DNA of 59,202 nt, from the NCBI GenBank assembly GCA_944393375.1, contig CALXZX010000007.1, positions 1 to 59,202 of the forward strand, given 5' to 3'. The first letter of the stretch is position 1; the number at the start of each line of letters is the position of its first letter. Below are positions 25,247 to 33,594 of the stretch, piece by piece. The translations under genes and the position numbers were made by a program. A model generated the notes under the pieces. That model was not told where the DNA came from. It did not search any database and worked only from the letters and a program-made list of their open reading frames with translations. The stretch is from an uncultured Clostridia bacterium. GTDB lineage: Bacteria > Bacillota > Clostridia > TANB77 > CAG-508.

Positions 25247-26194
25247 TTAATCAGTATTTAAAAAATTCATTACTAAATCAATTAATACTTCCTTCTCTTT
25301 TGGATTAGATTCAGCGATTAGCAAAGTTAAGGCTGTTAATGTATTATTGTCAATGGTTTGTTTTCCATCTTTATATAAAATCCCGTAAAAGTTTAGAAAA
25401 TATATAAATAATGTAGCTGCTATTCTTTTATTTCCATCAGCAAAAACATGGTTTTTAACTGTTAAATATAAGAAGTTTGCTGCTTTTTCTTCTATACTTT
25501 TATATATGTCTTGTCCTGCAAAACTTTGATATATATTTCCAATGATAGATTCTAGTCCTTTATCTCTTTCTACTGCAAATAATGTACTTTCTTCATTAAA
25601 TCTAAGTTTATTTATAATATCAATACAATCACGATATTGGATTCTTCTTTCATCTATATTTCCCTTGATTTTCTTAAGTGTTCTATGGTCGTAATCATCT
25701 AGTAAATCTAATGCTTTTGAATAGTCTCCAATGACTTTTAAGATTTCTTTTGCATCACTGTTGTCTAATCTTTCTTCCTTACGATTCGCAATATCAATTA
25801 GTTTTATTGTTTTTTCTAGATATTCTAATCTTTTTTGATTTACTGCATATCCTTTTAACATATAGTCTTTTAAAATTTTTGTTGCCCATTTTCTGAAAAT
25901 AATTCCTTCTTGAGATTTTACTCGATAACCAACAGATATAATCATATCTAGATTATAATAGTTAGTAGGTTTATCAGCAAATTCGGAAATTCCGAATTTA
26001 GTCATCGTTTCTTCTTCTTTTAGTTCTCCTTCTTTATAAATATTCCTAATATGCTCATTAATTGTAGATTTTGCTTTTTTAAACAATTCTGACATTTGTG
26101 CTTGTGTAAGCCACACTGTTTCATCTTTTAAGTTTACTTCTAATTTTACTCCTTGGTTTTCAAATAAAATGATCTCATTTTTCTTTTCTTCCAT
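25247..26194 (-). CDS. RhuM family protein with C-terminal Fic/Doc domain
   Basis: 315 residues. The N-terminal part is a RhuM (virulence protein RhuM) domain: VWLTQAQMSELFKKAKSTIN, YYNLDMIISVGYRVKSQEGIIFRKWA. The C-terminal part holds a Fic/Doc motif, HVFADGNKRIAA, matching HXFX(D/E)GNKR of Doc-type kinases or AMPylators. The intervening region (150-220) is helical. Fic enzymes transfer phosphate or AMP to protein targets and are often toxins. No antitoxin-like gene is adjacent, so an internal inhibitory helix would be expected. AAAGGATG precedes ATG. Monocistronic. Confidence 0.85.
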   Translation of the reverse strand: MEEKKNEIILFENQGVKLEVNLKDETVWLTQAQMSELFKKAKSTINEHIRNIYKEGELKEEETMTKFGISEFADKPTNYYNLDMIISVGYRVKSQEGIIFRKWATKILKDYMLKGYAVNQKRLEYLEKTIKLIDIANRKEERLDNSDAKEILKVIGDYSKALDLLDDYDHRTLKKIKGNIDERRIQYRDCIDIINKLRFNEESTLFAVERDKGLESIIGNIYQSFAGQDIYKSIEEKAANFLYLTVKNHVFADGNKRIAATLFIYFLNFYGILYKDGKQTIDNNTLTALTLLIAESNPKEKEVLIDLVMNFLNTD

Positions 26195-26329
26195 AAAACC
26201 ACATCCTTTAAAAATTCAGTTTATCCAGATGTTTGCTTGCAAATATTGCCAAACTGTTGTTTGTATTATATAGTATATTTATGGCTTTGTCAATCATTTT
26301 ATTAAAATTTATTTAATTTTATTAATAAG

Positions 26330-26390
26330 TTAAACTTTTCCATATTTTTCAAGTATTTTTTTAGCATAAGAACATTCTGCAATAAGCTTT
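26330..26390 (-). pseudogene. Out-of-frame C-terminal remnant behind the truncated ABC gene
   Basis: Directly after the ABC stop, another frame reads KKLIAECSYAKKILEKYGKV and a stop at 26330. It has no start of its own. It looks like the tail of a different gene joined to the cut ABC gene by a deletion. Confidence 0.5.
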
Positions 26391-27707
26391 TTATTCTCCT
26401 TCTGTTGCATCTTCATTTCCGTATCTTAAATTATCTGCAATTGTTCCTGAAAATAGCCATGCTGTTTGTGGTACATAGGATATATGCTCTCTAATTTCCT
26501 TTTGAGTTAATGTTTTTAAATCTTGACCATTTAGCAATATAGAACCTTTTGTCGTATCATGAAATCTCATAATTAATTTTGCTATTGTTGATTTTCCACT
26601 ACCAGTACTACCAATAATGGCTGTGGTTTGACCTCTTTTACAAGTAAATTTTAAATTACATAATGTATCTTCATCTGCATCACTAAAACGAAATGTCATA
26701 TTTTTAAAGCTGATAACATCATCACTACTTGATTTTATTAATGTTCTTTTTCCATCTTGTATTTCTGGCTCTGTATCTAAAACTTCTTTTATTCTTTTTA
26801 GACAAATTCTTGCTCTTGGCATTAAAATAAGTACCATTTGAGCCATTATTAAATAGAATAAAATTAATATTGCATATTCTGTTACAGCCGTTATATCTCC
26901 TATTTGCATGGCTCCAGCACCTACACGATTGCCACCTATGTAAAGAATGGCAACTATACATATATTAATTGCAAAAAATGCTAAACTATCTAGCCCTGCA
27001 TATAATCTATTTGCTCTTATAGCAGACTCTGCATATTTTTCAAATGCATCTTTTAATCTGTTTTTTTCATGTTCTTCTTTATTAAATGCTCTTATGACTC
27101 TAACACCTGTGATATTTTCTCTTAATATAACATTCATTTTATCAAGAAAACGTTGAAGCTTTTCAAATATAACAGATGCTTTTCTCGTAATAAAAACTGC
27201 TGCTATAATAATGATTACAGTTATTCCTAATAATAAAAATCCCATAAATTTATCTATTCCAAATGCCATGACAATTCCAGAAATACACATGATTGGTACT
27301 GGTATGACCATTTGGATAAAAGATACTGCTGTTTGCTGAATCACATTCACATCATTTAATGTTCTTGTAATCATACTTCCTGTTCCAAATTGTTTAAAAT
27401 CAAAATGAGAAAATGTTAATGATTTTTTATATAAAGCATCTCTCATATCTCTCCCCATATTAGAAGCTAATCTTGAACATAAATAACTTCCAAGTAATGC
27501 ACCTAATCCGGATATGATTGTCACTCCCAACATGAATATTCCTTCTTGAATAATATACTGGATATCTTTATTTCCAACACCAGAATTTATCATGTTTGCT
27601 GTTATTGTTGGAATATATAAAGCTCCTAAAATATCAAATATAATAAATAAAATCGTAAAAACACATAATAATTTATAAGGTTTTAAAAACTTAAAAATGG
27701 TTTTCAT
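26391..27707 (-). CDS. ABC exporter half-transporter, truncated
   Basis: 438 residues where the family has about 570-600. The membrane domain is complete (six helices in about 1-310), and the ATPase begins normally: Walker A IIGSTGSGKSTIAK, Q-loop SYVPQTAWLFSGTI. The protein then stops at EDATEGE, losing the LSGGQ signature, Walker B and switch His, so it cannot hydrolyse ATP by itself. Such MarR-controlled exporters normally have a second ABC partner, which is missing; a short foreign coding remnant follows in another frame. The gene start overlaps the MarR stop (ATGA). I read it as the product of an internal deletion. Confidence 0.85.
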   Translation of the reverse strand: MKTIFKFLKPYKLLCVFTILFIIFDILGALYIPTITANMINSGVGNKDIQYIIQEGIFMLGVTIISGLGALLGSYLCSRLASNMGRDMRDALYKKSLTFSHFDFKQFGTGSMITRTLNDVNVIQQTAVSFIQMVIPVPIMCISGIVMAFGIDKFMGFLLLGITVIIIIAAVFITRKASVIFEKLQRFLDKMNVILRENITGVRVIRAFNKEEHEKNRLKDAFEKYAESAIRANRLYAGLDSLAFFAINICIVAILYIGGNRVGAGAMQIGDITAVTEYAILILFYLIMAQMVLILMPRARICLKRIKEVLDTEPEIQDGKRTLIKSSSDDVISFKNMTFRFSDADEDTLCNLKFTCKRGQTTAIIGSTGSGKSTIAKLIMRFHDTTKGSILLNGQDLKTLTQKEIREHISYVPQTAWLFSGTIADNLRYGNEDATEGE

Positions 27708-28165
27708 ATTTCCTCCTTATGATTAATAAATTTTTCTGTTTCTTGTTCCATTGTTTCAATATATTCTTTAAACAAATTTACAAATGCTTTTCTTTCCTTA
27801 ATATTTCCTAAAGATCTTCTTTCTATTTCATTGACAGGTTCAATTAATTCTTTTGCAATTTTTTCTCCATATTCTGTTAATATAATCTTTTTGTCTTTTT
27901 TATTTTCTGGTACAGATACCAATTGTATTATATTTTGTTCCTCTAATTTTTTTAAAGCTGAATTAATCGTTTGTTTACTATATGACCACATAACACATAA
28001 ATCTTTTTGTTTATAGGTTTCCTTTTCATTTTTTACAGTATATATAATCCAAAATGCAGTATCAGATATTCCACTACTTTTTGCTAATTTATCATATACA
28101 CTATCCATTTTTTTTAATAATTGGTTAAACTCTTGGATAAGCGTACTTATTTCATCATTTTCCAT
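27704..28165 (-). CDS. MarR family transcriptional regulator
   Basis: About 153 residues. The winged helix is visible as FWIIYTVKNEKETYKQKDLCVMWSYSKQTINSALKKLEEQNII and the wing as ENKKDKKIILTEYG. I use the ATG at 28165, with AGGAGG 7 bases upstream. It is translationally coupled to the ABC exporter gene, whose expression it presumably represses. Two candidate operators flank the -10 of its consensus promoter, so it is probably autoregulated. Because the exporter is truncated, the regulator may have lost its function in resistance. Confidence 0.9.
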   Translation of the reverse strand: MENDEISTLIQEFNQLLKKMDSVYDKLAKSSGISDTAFWIIYTVKNEKETYKQKDLCVMWSYSKQTINSALKKLEEQNIIQLVSVPENKKDKKIILTEYGEKIAKELIEPVNEIERRSLGNIKERKAFVNLFKEYIETMEQETEKFINHKEEI

Positions 28166-28182
28166 ATACATTCCTCCTTTTA

Positions 28183-28225
28183 GTCCGATAACGGACAAAA
28201 GCTATTATAGTCCGATTTTTGACTA
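28183..28225. promoter_or_regulatory. Two MarR operator half-palindromes
   Basis: GTCCGATAACGGAC (28183-28196) is a near-perfect inverted repeat downstream of the -10, and TAGTCCGATTTTTGACTA (28208-28225) lies between -35 and -10. Both share TAGTCCGAT. Confidence 0.65.
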
Positions 28226-28232
28226 TTGTCAA
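28204..28232 (-). promoter_or_regulatory. MarR-ABC promoter
   Basis: On minus, TTGACA (28227-28232), a 17-base spacer, TATAAT (28204-28209): full consensus. Confidence 0.85.
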
Positions 28233-28300
28233 GTAAAAAAATAAACTTATTTTACTTTTTATAAAATAAGTTTAAAAAATAAATAAAAATAATACGATAA

Positions 28301-28975
28301 CTATTCTTCTTTATTTTTATATATTCTATATGATATTACATAAGATATACTATACATAACAATCATCAATGCAACTAATAGTATCAATCCAAATTGATTT
28401 ATAAAATTTTCTAACATTTCCATATCTATATTCAGATTAGCTTTCATGATTAAGAAACATGCTCCTGCTGCTATTACTATAATGATAAATAATAATATAA
28501 ACATCTGGATTCTTCCTTTTTCTGCTCCCCATTTGAATATGCTTGGAATTTGTATAGCTTGTATTAAAGAAATTCCAAACATACCACCTATTGATGTGGT
28601 AATTAAACTTTCATAATTTATATTTATCATATTTTCAGGTCTAAGATAATTCATAACATTTGCAATTACAATCGTTAATAATAAACCTAGTATTCCACCT
28701 AAAATAGTTGCTCCTATTGCCAAAATAAATTTTTCTTTTACAATTTCTTTTCTATTTGTAGGTAATGTTAAAATATATTTATTTGATTTTGCAATTTCAT
28801 CATAACTAAAAGTTGACAATGCAATCATACCAACGATTGTACATATGATAATAGAGCCCCAATTAATGGCTTCAGTTCCTACAATTGCAATTCCACAAAA
28901 TAAAACAATGATAATTAAAGATGCTTTGTAACTTGCTAAATTATATAAATCTTTTTTCAATAATCCCTTAATCAT
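28301..28975 (-). CDS. ABC-2 transporter permease
   Basis: 224 residues with six hydrophobic segments (about 18-34, 38-54, 87-108, 125-145, 155-175, 195-215). The sequence NLASYKASLIIIVLFCGI and LTLPTNRKEIVKEKF are typical of small ABC-2 permeases found with YtrA-type regulators. The gene starts 2 bp after the ATPase gene, so they form one transporter. GGGGGAAAAGTAGTT precedes ATG. Substrate unknown; relatives respond to cell-wall antibiotics. Confidence 0.85.
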   Translation of the reverse strand: MIKGLLKKDLYNLASYKASLIIIVLFCGIAIVGTEAINWGSIIICTIVGMIALSTFSYDEIAKSNKYILTLPTNRKEIVKEKFILAIGATILGGILGLLLTIVIANVMNYLRPENMININYESLITTSIGGMFGISLIQAIQIPSIFKWGAEKGRIQMFILLFIIIVIAAGACFLIMKANLNIDMEMLENFINQFGLILLVALMIVMYSISYVISYRIYKNKEE

Positions 28976-28977
28976 AA

Positions 28978-29835
28978 CTACTTTTCCCCCTTAATGTAAA
29001 ATAACATGATATCTTCTATTGATGGTTTATCAATTGTTGTTATATTATATTTTTTTCTTATGTCATTTTTATTGTTTGTTAATACTTCATACTGGTATTT
29101 TTCTTTTTTATATTTTATATAATCCTTTTCATCTAATCTTAAAAAGTCCTCTTTACTACATTTTATAATTCCATAATTTTCTAATAATTCATCTGTTGGT
29201 AAATGAAATACCATTTTTCCTTTTTCAATAAATACAATATAATCTGATATATGCTCTAAATCTGTTGTAATATGTGTTGATAATAATATTGACCTTGTTT
29301 CATCTTCTTGTATATAGTTTCTAAATATATCTAATATTTCATTTCTTACAACTGGATCTAAACCACTTGTGGGCTCATCTAATATTAAAAGTTTAGGATT
29401 ATGGGATATAGCTGTTGCAATTTTTAATTTCATCTTCATACCACTAGAAAAATTCTTTATTAATTTATTTGTTGGTAATTGAAATTGTTTCAATAAATTT
29501 TTATATTTATTTTCATCCCAAGTTTTATAAACATCTTTCATGATAGAATTTATATGTTTTGCTGTTAAATATTCTGATAGAAAACTATCATCTAATACAA
29601 CACCAATTTCTTCTTTTATTTCTTTTTCATTTTCCTTGCTATCTTTTCCAAAAATTTTTATGTTTCCTTCTGCTTTTGTTATATTTAATATGCACTTTAT
29701 TGTTGTGGTTTTCCCTGCTCCATTTTCTCCTATTAATCCTACAATACAACCTTGTGGTACATCAAAGCTGATATTTTGTAATTTAAAATCTTTATATGCT
29801 TTTGAAACATTTTGTAATTCAATATTATTTTTCAT
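28978..29835 (-). CDS. ABC transporter ATP-binding protein
   Basis: About 285 residues. Walker A GENGAGKTTTIKC, signature FSSGMKMKLKIA, Walker B LLILDEPTSGLDP, switch His in LLSTHITTDLE. After the ATPase core a C-terminal extension (about 210-285) carries YEVLTNNKNDIRKKYNITTID, typical of YtrB-like proteins. I use the ATG at 29835, with GGGGG 9 bases upstream. It begins 1 bp after the GntR gene stop and is followed by the permease: GntR-ATPase-permease, a classic antibiotic-sensing module. Confidence 0.92.
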   Translation of the reverse strand: MKNNIELQNVSKAYKDFKLQNISFDVPQGCIVGLIGENGAGKTTTIKCILNITKAEGNIKIFGKDSKENEKEIKEEIGVVLDDSFLSEYLTAKHINSIMKDVYKTWDENKYKNLLKQFQLPTNKLIKNFSSGMKMKLKIATAISHNPKLLILDEPTSGLDPVVRNEILDIFRNYIQEDETRSILLSTHITTDLEHISDYIVFIEKGKMVFHLPTDELLENYGIIKCSKEDFLRLDEKDYIKYKKEKYQYEVLTNNKNDIRKKYNITTIDKPSIEDIMLFYIKGEK

Positions 29836-29836
29836 A

Positions 29837-30214
29837 CTAAAAATCCCCCTCAAATATCATTTTAAATAATTCTTTTATTTCTTCTTCAGAAATATTGGAT
29901 ATTTTTGAAATATCATATATTTTTTCTATATAGTCTTGGATTTCTTTTAGTTTTTCTTCTCGAATTAGTTCTAAATTTTTAGGAGCCACAAAGCTTCCTT
30001 TTCCTTGAACCGTTTTTATAAATCCTGCTTTTTCTAGTTCATCATAAGCTCTTTTGACTGTTAGAAAACTAATTTTTAAATCATTTGCAAGATTTCTCAC
30101 AGATGGTAACATATCTTCTTCTTTTAGTTCATTAGAAAATATAGCTTGTTTTATCGCATTTTCTATTTGTTCAAAAATCGGGATACTACTATTATTACTA
30201 ATAATGATATTCAT
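29837..30214 (-). CDS. GntR family regulator, YtrA type
   Basis: 125 residues: the N-terminal winged helix of GntR (IPIFEQIENAIKQAIFSNELKE, LPSVRNLANDLKISFLTVKRAYDELEKAGFIKTVQGKGSFVA) and a short helical tail, without the large ligand domain. This is the YtrA subgroup, which represses adjacent ABC genes. It heads the ABC module at 28301-29835. CAAGGAGG precedes ATG. Confidence 0.93.
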   Translation of the reverse strand: MNIIISNNSSIPIFEQIENAIKQAIFSNELKEEDMLPSVRNLANDLKISFLTVKRAYDELEKAGFIKTVQGKGSFVAPKNLELIREEKLKEIQDYIEKIYDISKISNISEEEIKELFKMIFEGDF

Positions 30215-30250
30215 TTTTTCCTCCTTGCTGTTATTGTCTGTTATGTTGTG

Positions 30251-30278
30251 ATTATAACACTTTATAACAATATGTCAA
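30251..30278 (-). promoter_or_regulatory. GntR-ABC promoter
   Basis: On minus, TTGACA (30273-30278), a 16-base spacer, TATAAT (30251-30256). The spacer contains TGTTATAAAGTGTTATAA, a doubled TGTTATAA that could be the GntR site. Confidence 0.65.
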
Positions 30279-30343
30279 TACTTTTTTATAAACTTTTTGT
30301 ATAGCATGATGCTTGTAAATCAAAAAAGGTTGATTTTTTAGTA

Positions 30344-30435
30344 AAAAAGAGAACTACCATTGAAGTACTTACAATGTTAAACTTTCTTGCCTAACATTTA
30401 GGGTATACTTCAAAAATGATAATTCTCTGATAGTT
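30344..30435. repeat. Diverged hairpin repeat
   Basis: AGAGAACTACC and related arms pair with TAATTCTCT, and the centre AATGTTAAACTTTCTTGCC with TAACATTT, like the central part of the repeats at 16864 and 47947. It lies between convergent ends in a 230-bp gap and may act as a terminator. Confidence 0.4.
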
Positions 30436-30444
30436 TTTTTATTA

Positions 30445-30885
30445 TTATTTAAATATATCTATGATATTTTTATTTGTCTTAAATGGAATTTCTAATCCTG
30501 CTGTATTAAAATCTACATATTCTCCTGAGCTATATATCACAATATTGGCCACTTCTTCCATTTCACTGCTTGGATTTTCTAGTACTTGCTTTGTAGGTTC
30601 TTGATACATTCTCATGATATATTGCTTTGTGTCTTCATCTGATGCACCACCAATTTCCCAATGCTCCATTTCTAATTGATTGATTACATTTTGAATTTCT
30701 TCTTTACTTTCATAGCTTGCTACTAATTCATTTGTTGTATATTCACATATTTCTATTTTTTCTGCTTTTGAAACCATTTCTACTGCTTCATTCGAATTTT
30801 CTTTTTGGCTGTATGTTCTATATGCCATAAATCCAATTATGAAAATTAAGATAACTACAATAACTATCCATATCTTCTTTTTCAT
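30445..30885 (-). CDS. Membrane-anchored protein, unknown
   Basis: 146 residues. One N-terminal membrane helix (IWIVIVVILIFIIGFMAY, 4-21), then an extracytoplasmic domain of about 110 residues (IEICEYTTNELVASYESKEEIQ, ending FKTNKNIIDIFK) with a mixed alpha/beta pattern. I do not recognise it. AAAGGGGGG lies before ATG. It starts 12 bp after the true end of the DUF4097 reading frame, so it belongs to the same operon as the XRE regulator at 31928. Confidence 0.65.
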   Translation of the reverse strand: MKKKIWIVIVVILIFIIGFMAYRTYSQKENSNEAVEMVSKAEKIEICEYTTNELVASYESKEEIQNVINQLEMEHWEIGGASDEDTKQYIMRMYQEPTKQVLENPSSEMEEVANIVIYSSGEYVDFNTAGLEIPFKTNKNIIDIFK

Positions 30886-30897
30886 AAAATCCCCCCT

Positions 30898-31018
30898 TTA
30901 TTTTACATCTATATTTCCAGAAGTTGTTGTTATTTTTAACACTATTTCTGCTTTTCTATTGTTATTTTGAATATCTGCATCACCAGAACTCGTTTCTGTT
31001 TCAACATAAATATCATTT
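30898..31018 (-). pseudogene. Frameshifted 3' end of the DUF4097 gene
   Basis: Past the stop at 31019, the next frame continues the same repeat pattern: GSKNDIYVETETSSGDADIQ and ending ITTSGNIDVK before a TAA at 30898. One base missing near 31025-31032 explains the break. Confidence 0.8.
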
Positions 31019-31897
31019 TTACTTCCGTATATCTACATTTCCTGATCTTGTACTGATAGTTGAATTTTCAGCAATATTTAATGATTGAATTTCTATATCT
31101 CCTGAACTGGTTGATAATTCACAATAATTTTCTATATGTGTAATATTCATTTCTCCTGATGAACATTGTGCCTGTAATCTTTTTGCTCCTTCAATGGTAA
31201 TTCTTCCTGAAGAAGTTTCTACTTTTCCTTCCTCTATTGTTCCAAATTCTATATCACCTGAAGATGCTTTTGCATTTAATATATTTATATTCCCTGTTTT
31301 TATCTCTCCTGAACTGGTATTTAGTGTTATTTCATTTCCATTTCCTATGGAAATCTTTCCTGATGAACTTTTTAAATCTCCATTATTTAGATTTCCACAA
31401 GTAATATCTCCTGATCCAGTTTCAAATTGTATTTGGTTGGTTTCTAAATCAGTTGTCGTAATATCTCCACTAGACGTATGAATTTTAAAACTTTCATCAC
31501 TTTCATTAGGAATTTCTATAATAATTTCTTCTCTACACCAATAGAAAACTGTAAATATGTATAGATTTGTATTTTGTTTCCTAATGGAAAGCTCATTTTC
31601 ATTAATTGTTGCTTGTACTGTATCTCCTTTATCTCCATAAGCTGTTACTTTCACTTTATCTGTATCTGTTTTTTCTATTCGTACATTAGATAAAGAAACA
31701 TCTACATCAATACTTTCTAATGCTTCTACTTCATATTCTTCTTGAAATAACATTTCTGTTTTATCTCCAAAACCGATTAGAGAAAGATTAAATTTCATAT
31801 CTCTATTTACTATTTTAAAAACCATAATCATAATTAAGGCAATTGAAAGTATCGCTAGTATAATGATTAATGCTACTTTTACTCCCCTATTTTTCAT
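31019..31897 (-). CDS. DUF4097 beta-repeat protein, cut short by a frameshift
   Basis: 292 residues as read. One N-terminal membrane helix (VALIIILAILSIALIMIMVF, 7-26), then from about 60 onward beta-strand repeats of the DUF4097 (DUF4098) type: SSGDITTTDLETNQIQFETG, SSGKISIGNGNE, SSGEIKTGNI and so on, each about 20 residues with SG(D/E/R)I turns. The reading frame stops at SGNVDIRK, but the next frame carries two more repeats to 30898. The full product would be about 333 residues. AAGGAG precedes ATG. It follows an XRE regulator with membrane helices (31928); such pairs are widespread in Firmicutes, function unknown. Confidence 0.85.
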   Translation of the reverse strand: MKNRGVKVALIIILAILSIALIMIMVFKIVNRDMKFNLSLIGFGDKTEMLFQEEYEVEALESIDVDVSLSNVRIEKTDTDKVKVTAYGDKGDTVQATINENELSIRKQNTNLYIFTVFYWCREEIIIEIPNESDESFKIHTSSGDITTTDLETNQIQFETGSGDITCGNLNNGDLKSSSGKISIGNGNEITLNTSSGEIKTGNINILNAKASSGDIEFGTIEEGKVETSSGRITIEGAKRLQAQCSSGEMNITHIENYCELSTSSGDIEIQSLNIAENSTISTRSGNVDIRK

Positions 31898-31927
31898 CTT
31901 TTTCTCCTTTCTTTCTTAAGATTTAAA

Positions 31928-32671
31928 TTATTTTTCAGTTTTTTCTTTTTTTAAATCAAAAATCAACTTTACAATTAATTCTACAAATGCAAATACAATC
32001 CATAAAATCCATGTAATATGCCAAGCCATTGTCACAAAACTAACAATTAAATATACAATTAAGAAAAACATAGCAATAATTTCTATAACCAGAGACTCTG
32101 TTTTATTTTCTGTACCAATCACTTTCACATGTGAAGCATTATCCCCTAATTTATCAAGTTCTTCCAATGTCTCATGAATTTCTTCTATATCTTCTTTTAT
32201 TCCTTTATCTTTTTCCTTTTCATTTTCACTTTTAGGATATGCTACAAAGAAATAGACTAACATAACTGTTGCAATCGTACACAATGTTGCCCAAATCATA
32301 ATTGCATGAGCATCTTCATATCTTAACACTTCTGTCATATATGGTAGACTAAATGTTGCAATACAATATAAAAATATACTAACACTAAGTATAATTGCTT
32401 TCATTTTATTTCTTTTCTGATTATACTTATTTTCTGATTTAGTTTTTTCCTTTTCTTCTGTTTTATTGGTTACACTTTCTCCTTTAATTAATTCGTCTGG
32501 TGTAATATGAAATATTTCGCATAAAGGTTCTATTTTATTAAAGTCTGGTGTACTTTGGTCTGTTTCCCATTTGGATATGGTTTGTCTTGTAACTCCAATT
32601 TTTTCTGCTAATTGTTCTTGACTCATATGAATACGATTTCTATATTGTAATAATCTTTCTCCTAAAGTCAT
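31928..32671 (-). CDS. XRE family regulator with membrane domain
   Basis: About 247 residues from the ATG at 32671 (AAGGGGG upstream). The N-terminal HTH is LLQYRNRIHMSQEQLAEKIGVTRQTISKWETDQSTPDF. After a charged linker come four membrane helices (about 95-112, 122-142, 192-212, 215-235). The middle loop is highly charged (KSENEKEKDKGIKEDIEEI). It probably acts as a membrane-bound sensor regulator for the DUF4097 operon downstream. Confidence 0.88.
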   Translation of the reverse strand: MTLGERLLQYRNRIHMSQEQLAEKIGVTRQTISKWETDQSTPDFNKIEPLCEIFHITPDELIKGESVTNKTEEKEKTKSENKYNQKRNKMKAIILSVSIFLYCIATFSLPYMTEVLRYEDAHAIMIWATLCTIATVMLVYFFVAYPKSENEKEKDKGIKEDIEEIHETLEELDKLGDNASHVKVIGTENKTESLVIEIIAMFFLIVYLIVSFVTMAWHITWILWIVFAFVELIVKLIFDLKKEKTEK

Positions 32672-32817
32672 TTTTATTTCCCCCTTTTCCATTTTCTTTA
32701 ATAAAATTATACTGTAAATTTTGGTTGCATACCACCAATTTGGCCTTGAACTTTGTCAACTAACTTTAACATTTCTTTATTTTTGTCATTTTGTAACAAA
32801 TTCTTTGTCTTTAAAAA

Positions 32818-32850
32818 AAAGATTGACTCGTCTTTAACAAATCAATCTTT
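32818..32850 (-). terminator. Terminator after the Sua5 gene
   Basis: A 9-bp stem, AAAGATTGA with TCAATCTTT, followed on minus by TTTTTAAAG. Confidence 0.75.
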
Positions 32851-32940
32851 TTCTACTAGAGCACATTTTCTATTTTTTTCTATCACTTCTAGATTTACTT
32901 GTCTTCTTATTGCTTTATATTTGGTATAACACTTATGTGA

Positions 32941-33555
32941 TTATTTAATAATCATTTCTATAATCTGTTCTTTTGAAATTGGTCCTTGTCTTTGAATCTT
33001 TATATCACTATTTGTACAGTCTACTATTGTACTAGCTTCTCCAAATAACACATCTCCTTCAACCATTCCATCAAGAGTTGGACACATTTTCTCGATTTCT
33101 TCTAAGCTTTTACATGCAGTTTCTCCACTTTTATTAGCACTAGTTAGAAATAGAGGAGTACCAACTTCTGTAATTAAATCTTCTAAAAATTTAGAAGTTG
33201 CCATTCTTACAGCCAATTCATCCGTTTCTCTTATACCTGCATTATTTATATATGAAAATGCTTCAGGTTTTTTATTTAAAACTAAAGTAATAGGACCTGG
33301 CATAAAAGCTTTAATCAGCTTTTCAATCCTTTCATCCACTATCGCAATACTTTTAATTTGTTCTATATCTTTACACATAATGGGAAAAGATTTATTAGAT
33401 GGACGATTTTTAATATTAACTAATTTATCATAAGCTTTACTTGAATTAATTCTTGCACATATACCGTATACAGTATCAGTAGGTACACTAATTACGCCAT
33501 CTTCTTTAAGAATATTTGCAATTGTCTTTATTTCACTTTGCTTATATCTTTTCAT
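32941..33555 (-). CDS. L-threonylcarbamoyladenylate synthase
   Basis: About 204 residues, the single-domain YrdC/Sua5 family. It makes threonylcarbamoyl-AMP from threonine, bicarbonate and ATP for the t6A37 modification of ANN-decoding tRNAs. Family motifs: GVISVPTDTVYGI near the N-terminus, KNRPSNKSFPIM, and PGPITLVLNKK with LFLTSANKSGE. Short form without the Sua5 C-terminal domain. I use the ATG at 33555; a GTG three codons upstream overlaps the GGGG ribosome site. It follows acyl-CoA synthetase 2 by about 40 bp. A window-external main copy is possible, since this gene is usually near prfA. Confidence 0.92.
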   Translation of the reverse strand: MKRYKQSEIKTIANILKEDGVISVPTDTVYGICARINSSKAYDKLVNIKNRPSNKSFPIMCKDIEQIKSIAIVDERIEKLIKAFMPGPITLVLNKKPEAFSYINNAGIRETDELAVRMATSKFLEDLITEVGTPLFLTSANKSGETACKSLEEIEKMCPTLDGMVEGDVLFGEASTIVDCTNSDIKIQRQGPISKEQIIEMIIK

Positions 33556-33594
33556 TATATACACCCCTATCTAAAAGCATAATAATTCTTAAAT

